Below are positions 33,425-41,521 of a stretch of DNA of 64,000 bases, in pieces; within the stretch, counting starts at the first letter, position 1; each line of letters begins with the position of its first letter. Below the pieces are notes generated by a model. It was not told where the DNA came from and searched no databases. It worked only from the letters and a program-made list of their open reading frames with translations. Origin of the DNA: Hydrogenophaga taeniospiralis CCUG 15921 (GTDB taxonomy: Bacteria; Pseudomonadota; Gammaproteobacteria; Burkholderiales; Burkholderiaceae_C); the NCBI RefSeq assembly GCF_001592305.1, contig NZ_BCWR01000004.1, positions 124,001 through 188,000 on the forward strand. Direction: 5' to 3'. Made by a program: the position numbers and the translations under genes.

Positions 33425-34147
33425 TCAGCTCCGGGCGGCGGTGCTGGCGGGTTTGCGCGCCCGCGCGCGGGGCGCGGGCTGCGGGGTGGGGGGCAGGCCG
33501 GGTGTGGTGGCGCTGCTGAAGCGGTGAACGATGCCTTCGAACGCCTGCAGCGCGCGGCGCAGCGAGTCGGGGCTGCGCAGGAAACGCGCTTCGTAGTGCA
33601 GCGCCAGGATGAGGGCGTGGATCTCGAAGCCCATCTGGGCTGCGTCGGTGTCGGCGCGCAAATGACCTTCTTCCACCGCGATCTCCACCGAGCGGCGCAC
33701 CGCGCTGAGCCAGGTGTTGACCGAGCTGGCCAGCGCGTCGCGCACCGGGCCGGGCCGGTCCTCGAACTGCACCGCGCCGCTGATGTAGATGCAACCCGAA
33801 TCGATCTCGACCGAGGTGCGCTTCATCCAGTTGTCGAACAGCATGCGCAGGCGGGGCAGGCCACGCGGCGCGCTCATGGCCGGGTAGAACACCTCTTCCT
33901 CGAACCGGGCGTGGTACTCGCGCACCACCGAGATCTGCAGCTCTTCACGCGAGCCGAAGTGGGCGAACACGCCCGACTTGCTCATCTGCATGACCTCGGC
34001 CAGCGCGCCGATGGACAGGCCCTCCAGACCGATCTGCGTGGCCAGCCCGAGCGCGGCATCGACGATGGCGGCTTTGGTTTGCTGGCCTTTTTGCAGCGGT
34101 CGGGCGGCGTCGCTGCGCTGGCGCTTGGTCGGAGTGGTTGGGCTCAT
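33425..34147 (-). CDS. TetR/AcrR-family regulator of the beta-oxidation operon
   Basis: A 240-residue repressor. The N-terminal helix-turn-helix reads I-V-D-A-A-L-G-L-A and L-S-I-G-A-L-A-E-V-M-Q-M-S-K-S-G-V-F-A-H-F. A ligand-binding domain with C-I-Y-I-S-G-A-V-Q follows, then an Ala/Pro/Arg-rich tail of about 25 residues. It is the first gene of the operon and has a matching operator at 34191-34212. By position it probably responds to acyl-CoA, as PsrA/FadR-type TetR proteins do; this is inferred. Confidence 0.92.
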   Translation of the reverse strand: MSPTTPTKRQRSDAARPLQKGQQTKAAIVDAALGLATQIGLEGLSIGALAEVMQMSKSGVFAHFGSREELQISVVREYHARFEEEVFYPAMSAPRGLPRLRMLFDNWMKRTSVEIDSGCIYISGAVQFEDRPGPVRDALASSVNTWLSAVRRSVEIAVEEGHLRADTDAAQMGFEIHALILALHYEARFLRSPDSLRRALQAFEGIVHRFSSATTPGLPPTPQPAPRARARKPASTAARS

Positions 34148-34190
34148 GCGGCGGGTCCGGCGGCACCGGACAAGGTGGGTTCAAAAGCAA

Positions 34191-34212
34191 ACCGCTCGAT
34201 AAATCGAACGGT
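34191..34212. promoter_or_regulatory. Predicted TetR-type operator (ACCGCTCGAT-AA-ATCGAACGGT)
   Basis: Two 10-base arms, ACCGCTCGAT and ATCGAACGGT, are complementary at 9 of 10 positions around a 2-base centre. The site lies 44 bases upstream of the TetR-type gene's start in its AT-rich promoter region, which suits autoregulation of the whole beta-oxidation operon. Binding is inferred from symmetry and position. Confidence 0.75.
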
Positions 34213-34274
34213 CGTGCTATTTTTACCGCAAAAGCCGGCCCGCGATCGGTTGGCACCCAAATTTCCAGAAATTT

Positions 34275-34314
34275 ATTAGGGCCGCAGCCCTAATCACTCA
34301 GCGGGTTAACCCGC
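34275..34314. repeat. Two adjacent palindromes between the TetR-type and slmA genes
   Basis: ATTAGGGC-CGCA-GCCCTAAT (34275-34294) is a perfect 8-bp inverted repeat. GCGGGTTAACCCGC (34301-34314) is a perfect 14-bp palindrome. The 311-base gap 34148-34458 holds these, the TetR-type operator and gene-end repeat copy 3, and no gene. They may form terminators for slmA on the minus strand. Confidence 0.5.
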
Positions 34315-34380
34315 AGCGAAACGGCATCCGCTTCCACCAGCCGGAGCGTGACCCGCAACGCATGAAACCGCCCAGCCGAG

Positions 34381-34458
34381 GGGCACCGCCGGGCCGGCTT
34401 TGCCGGACGGCCAGTGCCCGCCCCCTTGAGGGGGTAGCGCGAAGCGCTGCGGGGGTGT
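34381..34458 (-). repeat. Gene-end repeat, copy 3
   Basis: This copy abuts the slmA stop codon (34459). Hairpins CCGGCTTTGCCGG and CCCCCTTGAGGGGG are visible, with GCGC-GAA-GCGC next to the gene end. Orientation relative to the gene is the same as copies 1, 2, 5, 6 and 7. Confidence 0.85.
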
Positions 34459-35142
34459 TTAAAGATGAGCGCCGGGCAGCAGCAGCGCCAGGCTGTGCTC
34501 CAGGCTTTCGCTGGGCGAGCGCTTGAAGCCACTGCGCGCGAAGCGCTGCAGCCGGCCCACGCAGAAGGCCGTGACCACCGAGGCGTCGGCCTGCGCGTCT
34601 ACCGTGGGCGTGGTCGCGCCGGCCACCACGGCGGCTTCGCGCAGGTTTTGCCGCAGGGCCGATTCGATCTTGTCGAAAAAGAGATTCATGCGCTGTTGCA
34701 GGCGCTCGTTTTCGAACACCAGGGCGTCGCCCACCATCACGCGCGTCATGCCGGGGTTCTTTTCACCGAACTGCAGCAGCAGGGTGACCAGCTTGCGCGA
34801 GCGGGCCATGGCATCGGGTTCGCGTTCGCCCAGCTGGTTGACCAGGCCGAACACCGCCTGTTCGATGAATTCGATCAGGCCCTCGAACATCTGGGCCTTG
34901 CTGGCGAAATGGCGGTACAGGGCGGCTTCGCTCACCTCCAGCCGCGCAGCGAGCGCGGCGGTGGTGACCCGTTCAGCCCCAGGCTGTTCCAGCATGGTGG
35001 CCAGGGCCTGCAGGATCTGCACGCGGCGCTCACCGGGCTTGGGACGTTTGCGACCGTTGCCCTCCGTGTGGCCTCCATCGTCGTGGGCGGCATCGGCAGA
35101 AGGGCCCGCCATGGGCAGAGGCTCGGGTGCGCTGGAGGTCAT
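34459..35142 (-). CDS. slmA: Nucleoid occlusion factor SlmA
   Basis: A TetR-family DNA-binding protein that blocks FtsZ ring assembly over the nucleoid. It has 227 residues; the region from R-R-V-Q-I-L-Q-A-L-A-T-M-L-E at about 39-52 to the end matches SlmA. The helix-turn-helix reads V-T-T-A-A-L-A-A-R-L-E-V-S-E-A-A-L-Y-R-H, followed by F-A-S-K-A-Q-M-F-E-G-L-I-E-F-I-E. The first 35 residues are an extra Ala/Gly/Asp/His-rich extension. It lies next to argB with the two-component pair between; slmA and argB are close neighbours in many betaproteobacteria. Confidence 0.94.
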   Translation of the reverse strand: MTSSAPEPLPMAGPSADAAHDDGGHTEGNGRKRPKPGERRVQILQALATMLEQPGAERVTTAALAARLEVSEAALYRHFASKAQMFEGLIEFIEQAVFGLVNQLGEREPDAMARSRKLVTLLLQFGEKNPGMTRVMVGDALVFENERLQQRMNLFFDKIESALRQNLREAAVVAGATTPTVDAQADASVVTAFCVGRLQRFARSGFKRSPSESLEHSLALLLPGAHL

Positions 35143-35255
35143 GGGCAGTCGGTCCGTCGGTGGTCAGCGGGTGGGCGCCGTTCGGGGCCCGTTGGTTGTC
35201 ATCCCTTTTTGATTCTCGCACAGCGACACAGCCCGTTACAGTTGGGCTCGATCCC

Positions 35256-36743
35256 TCAGGCGGCCGCGGGCGCCGGATGCGGCCCCTGGATCGGCGCCAC
35301 CGCCACGAAAACCACACGCACGCGCAGACCGCGGCCCTGGGCGCCCGAGCCCAGTTGCAAGTGGGTGTGGTGTGCCCGCGCGATTTCGTCTGCGATGGCC
35401 AGCCCCAGACCATTGCCCTCGCCCGCGGTGCCGGGCACCCGGTAGAAGCGCTGCAGCACGTGCGCCTGTTCCTCGGCGGGGATGCCGGGGCCATCGTCCT
35501 CCACCTCGATCCACGCGCTCGGACCCGATGGGGTGTCCTCCTCGCCGCAACGCAGCGTGATGCGCCCGCCATCGGGGGTGTACCGCACGGCGTTGTCCAC
35601 CAAGTTGATGAGCAGCTCACGCAGCAACCAAGCGTGGCCCTGGGTCTGGGCCGGATGGCTTTCCAGCCCCAGGTCGATGTGCTTGTCGCCCGCCGCGTCC
35701 AGGAACAGCGACAGGATGGTCTCGCACAGCTCTTTCAGATCGACCTGCTGCAGCGGCTGGCTGTCAGCGCTCACGGTGTCGGCCCGCGACAGCGCCAGCA
35801 ACTGGTTGGCCAGTTGCGAGGTGCGGCGAGTGGCGTCGCGCAGACGCCGCACCTGGTCCACGCGCAGGCTGATCTGTTCGTCGGCGTCCATGCGGCGCGC
35901 GGCCTGCGCCCAGGCCTCCACCTGCGCCTGCAACCCGGCCAGGGGTGTGCGCAGCTGGTGCGCCGCGTCGGCCACGAAGCGGCGCTGGGCTTCGCTCTGG
36001 GCGTTGACGAGCGAGAACAGCCGGTTGAGCGCGGACACCAGGGGACGCACCTCGGTGGGTGCGCTGTCGGTGTCGATGGGGCTGAGGTCGCGCGGCGAAC
36101 GGTGCTCCACGGCCTGCTTGAGATCGATCAGGGGGCGCAGCGCGCGCGCCACGGCCCAGGTCACCGCCATGCCGGCCAGCACCAGCAGCAGCAGGTTGGG
36201 CAGCAGCACCCGCGTGAGCACCGACTCGAGCCAGTTCTGACGCGCGTCCGAGCCGTCGGCCAGCATGACGATGAGTTCGCCAGCGGCGGTGCGGTAGCGT
36301 TGCGCCACCACGCGGTAGGTGACGCCGCCTTCGACCACGCTCAGGAACTCCGCGCCATCGGTCGCCGGCAGCACGGTGGGCAGCCAGCCGTCGCCCAGCA
36401 GGGGCCGGCCACTGGCGTCCTGCAGACCGTAGGCGGAAAACCCCTCGCGCTCCTTGAGAAACTCCTCCACCGGCGGCGCCAGCAACAGGGCCAGCCCCGG
36501 CCCACCGTCCAGCCCCGCCACGCCGGGTGCCGCCATCGGGGAGTCGGGCGCCCGGCGTTGTTCGCCGGCGCGCGTGACCACCACCGAGTCGGCCAGCAGG
36601 GGCACCAGCCGCAGCAGTTGCTGGTCCTGCTGCAAGGCGGCGGTGCCCGCGCTCTGGTAGTGGAAGAACACGCTGACCAGGCCCACCAGGCCGAGCGGCA
36701 GCATCAGCAGCACCAGCAGGCGGCGCTGCAGGCCCCAGATCAT
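35256..36743 (-). CDS. Sensor histidine kinase (TctE/QseC-like)
   Basis: A 495-residue inner-membrane kinase, partner of the adjacent response regulator. Membrane segment 1 is L-L-V-L-L-M-L-P-L-G-L-V-G-L-V at about 9-23. A periplasmic 2CSK_N-type sensor region follows (T-A-A-L-Q-Q-D-Q-Q-L-L-R-L-V-P-L-L-A). Membrane segment 2 is V-L-L-P-N-L-L-L-L-V-L-A-G-M. HAMP is next, then the H-box F-V-A-D-A-A-H-Q-L-R-T-P-L-A. N-box N-L-V-D-N-A-V-R-Y-T and G-box E-D-D-G-P-G-I-P and G-N-G-L-G-L-A-I-A-D follow. ATG 36743 is preceded by GAGG; ATG 36779 overlaps the regulator stop and is an alternative. TctE-type systems often control tricarboxylate uptake, but no such transporter is adjacent. Confidence 0.92.
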   Translation of the reverse strand: MIWGLQRRLLVLLMLPLGLVGLVSVFFHYQSAGTAALQQDQQLLRLVPLLADSVVVTRAGEQRRAPDSPMAAPGVAGLDGGPGLALLLAPPVEEFLKEREGFSAYGLQDASGRPLLGDGWLPTVLPATDGAEFLSVVEGGVTYRVVAQRYRTAAGELIVMLADGSDARQNWLESVLTRVLLPNLLLLVLAGMAVTWAVARALRPLIDLKQAVEHRSPRDLSPIDTDSAPTEVRPLVSALNRLFSLVNAQSEAQRRFVADAAHQLRTPLAGLQAQVEAWAQAARRMDADEQISLRVDQVRRLRDATRRTSQLANQLLALSRADTVSADSQPLQQVDLKELCETILSLFLDAAGDKHIDLGLESHPAQTQGHAWLLRELLINLVDNAVRYTPDGGRITLRCGEEDTPSGPSAWIEVEDDGPGIPAEEQAHVLQRFYRVPGTAGEGNGLGLAIADEIARAHHTHLQLGSGAQGRGLRVRVVFVAVAPIQGPHPAPAAA

Positions 36744-36762
36744 GCCCTCGGTGGTGCGGCCG

Positions 36763-37455
36763 TCAGGCCCGTGGCGCATGGTCGGGCAGCTTGGCCAGCT
36801 CCAGCCGGTAGCCGAAACCGCGGATGGAACGCAGGGCAACGCCGGCGGGGTCGAGCTTGGCGCGCAGACGCGAGACATAGACCTCGATCGCGTTGGGCGT
36901 GATCTCCTTGTCCCAGCCGGTCAGAGCCTGCAGCAGCTTGTCCTTGGCCGCGGGCTTGGGCGCCTGCAGCAGCAGGTATTCCAGCACCGTCCACTCGCGC
37001 GGACCCAGCTCCATGACTTGACCCGAGAGGGTGACGCGCCGGTGGGCGGTGTCCATCTCCAGCGGGCCGAATCCCAGCACCGCCGACGTGGCGGCCTGCG
37101 AGCGCCGCAGCAGGGCACGCAACCGCGCCAGCAGCTCGGGCAGCTCGAACGGTTTGAGCATGTAGTCGTCGGCGCCCAGGTCCAGCCCGTGCACCCGGTC
37201 CTGCAGCGCATCGCGCGCGGTGAGGATCAGCACCGGCATGGCCAGGCCACGCGTGCGCAAGCGCCGCGTGAGCTCCAGCCCGTCCATCAGCGGCAGGCCG
37301 ATGTCGACGATGGCCAGGTCGAAGCTGTCGCTCTCCAGCGCCTGCTCGGCCCGCTCGGCGCTGCCCACCCAGTCCACCGTGTAGCCGGCGTTGCACAGCC
37401 CCAGCTTGATGCCGCTGGCGACCATCACGTCGTCTTCGACCAGGAGAAGTCTCAT
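36763..37455 (-). CDS. OmpR-family response regulator (TctD/QseB-like)
   Basis: A 230-residue transcription factor. The receiver domain shows L-L-V-E-D-D, phospho-acceptor Asp51 in A-I-V-D-I-G-L-P-L-M-D-G and K-P-F-E-L-P-E-L at about 101-108. The winged-helix output domain has L-G-P-R-E-W-T-V-L-E-Y-L-L-L and E-V-Y-V-S-R-L-R-A-K-L. It is immediately upstream of its kinase. A gene-end-type repeat (copy 4) lies 8 bases upstream of its start, an unusual place for that family. Confidence 0.95.
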   Translation of the reverse strand: MRLLLVEDDVMVASGIKLGLCNAGYTVDWVGSAERAEQALESDSFDLAIVDIGLPLMDGLELTRRLRTRGLAMPVLILTARDALQDRVHGLDLGADDYMLKPFELPELLARLRALLRRSQAATSAVLGFGPLEMDTAHRRVTLSGQVMELGPREWTVLEYLLLQAPKPAAKDKLLQALTGWDKEITPNAIEVYVSRLRAKLDPAGVALRSIRGFGYRLELAKLPDHAPRA

Positions 37456-37462
37456 CTAGTGA

Positions 37463-37541
37463 CTCCCCCTGCCGCGCTGCGCGCGTTCCCCCCGAGGGGG
37501 ACGCACCCTGGGACCGGCGAAGCCGGATCCTCGGGTGCCCT
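37463..37541 (+). repeat. Gene-end repeat, copy 4 (orphan)
   Basis: Same family as the other copies, but here it stands upstream of the response regulator gene. Read on the plus strand it has the gene-to-repeat polarity of copy 6, yet no plus-strand gene ends here. CCCCCCGAGGGGG and CCGGCGAAGCCGG hairpins are visible. The flanking gap 37456-37585 holds nothing else recognisable. Confidence 0.75.
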
Positions 37542-37585
37542 GGAACAGGTACCTGGCTCCGGAAAGGAGCGTGTGAGCGTCCATT

Positions 37586-38497
37586 TCAGTGCGACCGGAT
37601 CATGGTGCCAAAGGGTTCGTTGCCGAGCACTTCGAGCAGCAGCGCATGCGGCACGCGCCCATCGATGATGTGCACCGCGTTGACGCCGCTCTTGGCCGCG
37701 TCCAGCGCGCCCGCGATCTTGGGCAGCATGCCGCCGGAGATGGTGCCGTCCTCGACGAGTTCGTCGATGCGGCGCGGCGTGAGCTCGGTCAGGAGCTGGC
37801 CGGCCTTGTCGAGCACGCCGGGGATGTTGGTGAGCATGAGCAGCTTTTCGGCCTGCAGCACCGTGGCCAGCTTGGCCGCCACCACGTCCGCGTTGATGTT
37901 GTAGCTCTCGTTGTTCTCGCCGAACCCGATCGGGCTGACGACCGGGATGAAGGCGTCGTCCTGCAGCGCCTTGACCACACTGGGGTCGATGCTGACGATG
38001 TCGCCCACCTGGCCCACGTCGTGTTCCAGGTTCGGGTCTTTCTGGTCTGCCAGGCGCAGTTTCTGTGCGCGGATCATGGCGCCGTCGCGCCCGGTCAGGC
38101 CCACGGCCTTGCCGCCCGCGGCGTTGATCAGGCCCACGATGTCCTGCTGCACCTCACCGGCCAGCACCCACTCCACCACCTCCATGGTTTCGGCGTCGGT
38201 CACGCGCATGCCCTGGATGAACTGCCCCTTCTTGCCCAGGCGCTGCAACAGGGTTTCGATCTGCGGACCGCCACCGTGCACCACCACCGGGTTGATGCCG
38301 ACCAGCTTCAGCAGCACCACGTCCTCGGCGAAATCCTGCTGCAGGGCCGGGTCGGTCATGGCGTTGCCGCCGTACTTGATGACCATGGTCTTGCCGTGGT
38401 ACTTGCGGATGTACGGCAGGGCCTGGGCGAGCAGCTCGGCCTTTTCGCGGGGCTTGACGTGGGAAACGTCGACGGGGGTGTGGTGGGTGCTGGTCAT
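37586..38497 (-). CDS. argB: Acetylglutamate kinase
   Basis: Phosphorylates N-acetyl-L-glutamate with ATP, the second step of arginine biosynthesis. It has 303 residues. V-I-K-Y-G-G-N-A-M at about 39-47 is the ATP-phosphate loop. [10 protein letters not shown] at about 71-80 binds acetylglutamate. G-L-T-G-R-D-G and [13 protein letters not shown] follow in the C-terminal half. The N-terminal helix [14 protein letters not shown] resembles the arginine-sensitive hexameric form. ATG 38497 is the start conserved in the family. Confidence 0.97.
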   Translation of the reverse strand: MTSTHHTPVDVSHVKPREKAELLAQALPYIRKYHGKTMVIKYGGNAMTDPALQQDFAEDVVLLKLVGINPVVVHGGGPQIETLLQRLGKKGQFIQGMRVTDAETMEVVEWVLAGEVQQDIVGLINAAGGKAVGLTGRDGAMIRAQKLRLADQKDPNLEHDVGQVGDIVSIDPSVVKALQDDAFIPVVSPIGFGENNESYNINADVVAAKLATVLQAEKLLMLTNIPGVLDKAGQLLTELTPRRIDELVEDGTISGGMLPKIAGALDAAKSGVNAVHIIDGRVPHALLLEVLGNEPFGTMIRSH

Positions 38498-38567
38498 GGC
38501 GGGTGGGCTGGTGAAAAACGATGGCCACCAAATTGTAGGTCGCACCGCCCGCCAACCCCTCAATCCA

Positions 38568-38648
38568 GAAACACTGCGGAACCGGCTTTGCCGGGCCGCT
38601 GGTGTTGCCCCCTTGAGGGGGTGGCACAAAGCGCCGCAGGGGTGGGTG
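38568..38648 (-). repeat. Gene-end repeat, copy 5
   Basis: This copy ends 7 bases before the stop codon of the fatty acyl reductase gene (38656). Hairpins CCGGCTTTGCCGG and CCCCCTTGAGGGGG are visible. It fills much of the 158-base gap before argB. Confidence 0.85.
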
Positions 38649-38655
38649 AATATCC

Positions 38656-40641
38656 TCAGAAGTGAATCCCCCGCATCATCTGCTGCATGGCGACCGCCTC
38701 CGGCGACAGCTGCGACTTCGCGCCTTTTTCCCCTTTCGCCGCCGACGAGTCCGGGAACATGCGAAAGCTCGTGTTCATCACGATCTGCGCGATGCGTGGC
38801 ACGAAGGCATGCAGCACCTGGCCGGTGACCCCCAGGCGCGTGGCGATGCGCACCGGCTTGAAGATGCAGGCCTGCGCGATCATGTCGGCCGCTTCTTCGG
38901 GCGAGAGCGTGGGCACGTTCTTGTAGATCTGCGTCGGCGCGATCATGGGCGTGCGCACCAGCGGCATGTTGATGGTGGTGAAGCTGATGCCCTGGTCGGC
39001 GAACTCGCTGCTGGCGCAACGGGTCCAGGCGTCCAGCGCGGCCTTGCTGGCCACGTAGGCGCTGAAACGCGGTGCGTTGGTCAGCACGCCGATGGAGCTG
39101 ATGTTGACCACATGCCCCTTGCGCTTGGCCACCATGCCCGGCAGCAGGCCCATGGTCACGCGCAGGCAGCCGAAGTAGTTGAGCTGCATGGTGCGCTCGA
39201 AATCGTGGAAGCGGTCGTAACTGCCTTCGATGGCGCGGCGGATCGAGCGGCCGGCGTTGTTGATCAGGAAGTCCACGCCCCCGTGGTTCTCGATCAGCAG
39301 CTTCACGAAACGGTCGGCATCGGCCATGTCGGCGATGTCGGCCGGGTAGGCGATGAACTGGTAGCCCTTGTCCTTGGCCTCCTTGCAGGCCTCGTCGAGC
39401 TTGTCCTGATCGCGCCCGCAGATGATCGTTACCGCGCCGGCCTCGGCGAACTTGTGCGCCGCCGCCAGGCCGATGCCCGAGCTGCCGCCGGTGACCAGCA
39501 CCACCTTGCCCGCCACCGTGCCTTTCAAGCTGCGGTCGATGTGCAGATCGGGGTCGAGGTGGCGTTCCCAATAGTCCCAGAGCCGCCAGGCGTAGTCCTT
39601 GAGGTTGGGGCAGGCGATGCCGCTGCCCTTGAGCGCGGCCAGCGTGTCGCGGCAGTCGAAGCGCGTGGGGTAGTTGACGAAGGTCATCATGTCTTCGGGC
39701 AGCCCGAGGTCCTGCATCACCGCGCGGTAGACGCGGCGCACCGGCGCCAGCGCCATCAGGCCCTTCTTCACGCTCTTGGGGATGAAGCCCATCAGCGCGG
39801 CGTTGATGAACAGGTTCATCTTGGGCGCGTGCGCGGCCTTGCTCAGAATGTCCAGCACATCGCCCACGCGGTAGCCCATTGGGTCGACCAGGTGGAAGCA
39901 GGCGCCGCTGCTGCGTTTCTGGTGGCTGATGTGGTCCAGCGCATCGACCACGAAGTCCACCGGCACGATGTTGATGCGCCCGCCCTCCAGGCCCACGCTG
40001 GGCATCCACGGCGGCAGGATCTGGCGCATGCGCTGGATCAGCTTGAAGAAATAGTACGGGCCGTCGATCTTGTCCATCTCACCGGTGCGGCTGTCGCCCA
40101 CCACCGCGGCCGGGCGGTACACCGTCCACGGCAGCTTGCATTCGGTGCGCACGATCTTCTCGCTCTCGTGCTTGGTCATGAAGTACGGGTGCTCGTAGTT
40201 CTCCGCTTCCTCGAACATGTCCTCGCGGAACACGCCCTCGTACAAACCCGCGGCGGCAATGGACGACACGTGGTGGAAGTGGCCGGCCCCGATGGTCCGG
40301 GCGAATTCCACCGTGTTGCGCGTGCCATCGATGTTGACCGCGATCTGGCTCTCGGCATCGGCCTCCAAGTCGTACACGGCGGCGAGGTGGTAGAAGTGGT
40401 CGATCTGCCCCTTGAGGGCCTTCACCGCGTCAGCGCTCACCCCCAGCTTCTTCGCGGTCAGGTCGCCGTACACCGGCACGGCGCGCGCGGTGCTCACACC
40501 CCAGTATTCGCGCAGCCCGGTCACCTTGCCCGCACTCTCCTGGCGGATCAGGTAATGCACCACCGAGCCCTTGCGCTCCAGCAGTTTTTTGACAAGGCGT
40601 TTGCCGATGAAACCGGTGGCACCGGTGACGAAGTAATGCAT
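38656..40641 (-). CDS. Two-domain fatty acyl(-CoA) reductase, SDR superfamily
   Basis: A 661-residue protein of two reductase domains. Residues 1-360 are an extended-SDR domain with T-G-A-T-G-F-I-G-K (6-14) and catalytic Y153-x3-K157 in H-P-Y-F-M-T-K-H. Residues about 378-600 are a classical SDR with T-G-G-S-S-G-I-G and Y-V-A-S-K. Length and domain order match the Marinobacter alcohol-forming fatty acyl-CoA reductase (about 660 residues), which takes acyl-CoA or acyl-ACP to fatty alcohol. With the wax ester synthase at 52055 this would supply the alcohol for wax esters. Substrate is inferred. The start is ATG 40641, divergent from the phasin gene. Confidence 0.88.
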   Translation of the reverse strand: MHYFVTGATGFIGKRLVKKLLERKGSVVHYLIRQESAGKVTGLREYWGVSTARAVPVYGDLTAKKLGVSADAVKALKGQIDHFYHLAAVYDLEADAESQIAVNIDGTRNTVEFARTIGAGHFHHVSSIAAAGLYEGVFREDMFEEAENYEHPYFMTKHESEKIVRTECKLPWTVYRPAAVVGDSRTGEMDKIDGPYYFFKLIQRMRQILPPWMPSVGLEGGRINIVPVDFVVDALDHISHQKRSSGACFHLVDPMGYRVGDVLDILSKAAHAPKMNLFINAALMGFIPKSVKKGLMALAPVRRVYRAVMQDLGLPEDMMTFVNYPTRFDCRDTLAALKGSGIACPNLKDYAWRLWDYWERHLDPDLHIDRSLKGTVAGKVVLVTGGSSGIGLAAAHKFAEAGAVTIICGRDQDKLDEACKEAKDKGYQFIAYPADIADMADADRFVKLLIENHGGVDFLINNAGRSIRRAIEGSYDRFHDFERTMQLNYFGCLRVTMGLLPGMVAKRKGHVVNISSIGVLTNAPRFSAYVASKAALDAWTRCASSEFADQGISFTTINMPLVRTPMIAPTQIYKNVPTLSPEEAADMIAQACIFKPVRIATRLGVTGQVLHAFVPRIAQIVMNTSFRMFPDSSAAKGEKGAKSQLSPEAVAMQQMMRGIHF

Positions 40642-40855
40642 CGAGGTTCTCCTGAGCGTGTGGTTCGGGGTTTTCAACAACCCGCCATTCTTCCCCAACG
40701 GCAGGTGCAAACGATTCCGCAGAAACCCGTGTTTGGCCGCCCGAGGATTAGTCGCGCGCCCCTACACAGCCCCCGCACGCGGCACGTACAGTGCTTTCAC
40801 GCCGTGGGCCGAGCCCATGCCCCGCATCCCTCTTTTCCCATCAATGGAGTCCCAC

Positions 40856-41392
40856 ATGGTCAAGAAAATCCAGAAGTCCAGCACCGCCGCCAAAGCCGGC
40901 ACCCCCTTCAACTCGCCGCTGTCGGGCGCGATCAAGGATTCGGCCCAGCAAATCTGGCTCGCCGGTCTGGGCGCGTTCTCCAAGGCCCAGGCCGAAGGCG
41001 GCAAGGCCTTTGAGTCCCTGGTCAAGGAAGGCCTGTCGATCCAGCGCAAGACCCAGGCCGTGGCCGAAGAGCGCATCTCCGAAGCCTCCAACCGCATGAG
41101 CAGCATGGCGACCGACATTTCCGCCAAGGCCGCGGGCCAGTGGGACAAGCTGGAGAATCTCTTTGAAGACCGCGTGGCCAAAGCGCTGAACAAGCTGGGC
41201 GTGCCGTCGGCGCGCGACATCGAGACCCTGATGGAGCGCATCGATACGCTGAACCAGCATGTGCAACGCCTGAGCCCCAAGACGCCGGCAGCCCCCAAGG
41301 CGGCGGCGAAACCCACGGCACGCAAGGCGGCCCCGGCCAAGGTGGCCAAGCCCGCCGCACGCAAGACCCCCAGCCGCGCCAAGGCCGCCTGA
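40856..41392 (+). CDS. Phasin (PhaI/PhaF-like polyhydroxyalkanoate granule protein)
   Basis: A 178-residue granule-associated protein. The phasin domain covers about residues 20-130: helical S-A-Q-Q-I-W-L-A-G-L-G-A-F-S-K-A-Q, typical of the PhaI/PhaF family, then K-A-F-E-S-L-V-K-E-G. A heptad-like segment I-E-T-L-M-E-R-I-D-T-L-N-Q-H-V follows. The tail (about 135-178) is built of Ala-Lys-Pro repeats like histone H1, thought to bind DNA and help share granules at division. ATG 40856 follows TGGAG. A strong terminator follows the gene. Confidence 0.93.
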   Translation: MVKKIQKSSTAAKAGTPFNSPLSGAIKDSAQQIWLAGLGAFSKAQAEGGKAFESLVKEGLSIQRKTQAVAEERISEASNRMSSMATDISAKAAGQWDKLENLFEDRVAKALNKLGVPSARDIETLMERIDTLNQHVQRLSPKTPAAPKAAAKPTARKAAPAKVAKPAARKTPSRAKAA

Positions 41393-41410
41393 GCATCTGA
41401 GAGCTGAATG

Positions 41411-41457
41411 GGCGGCGTATCGCGCCGCCACCCGAGGGGCGCCAGGCGCCCCTTTTT
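41411..41457 (+). terminator. Tandem hairpins with T-run after the phasin gene
   Basis: GGCGGCG-TATCG-CGCCGCC (41411-41429) is followed by GGGGCG-CCAGG-CGCCCC (41436-41452) and five T residues (41453-41457). The second hairpin plus T-run is a textbook intrinsic terminator and is the clearest in the window. Confidence 0.9.
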
Positions 41458-41521
41458 CATGCCTGTCACATTTGCTGCGACGCAGCAATCCCACCCACCC
41501 CTGCGGTCTACACTCGAACGC

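Noticed and set aside
34459-35142. Second regulator of the beta-oxidation operon
   Set aside because: The adjacent TetR-family protein matches SlmA in its helix-turn-helix and following segments, so it is assigned to cell division control.
38662-41013. 783-codon plus-strand frame across the acyl reductase gene
   Set aside because: It is an antisense shadow of a protein with two recognisable SDR domains and runs through the phasin start in another frame.
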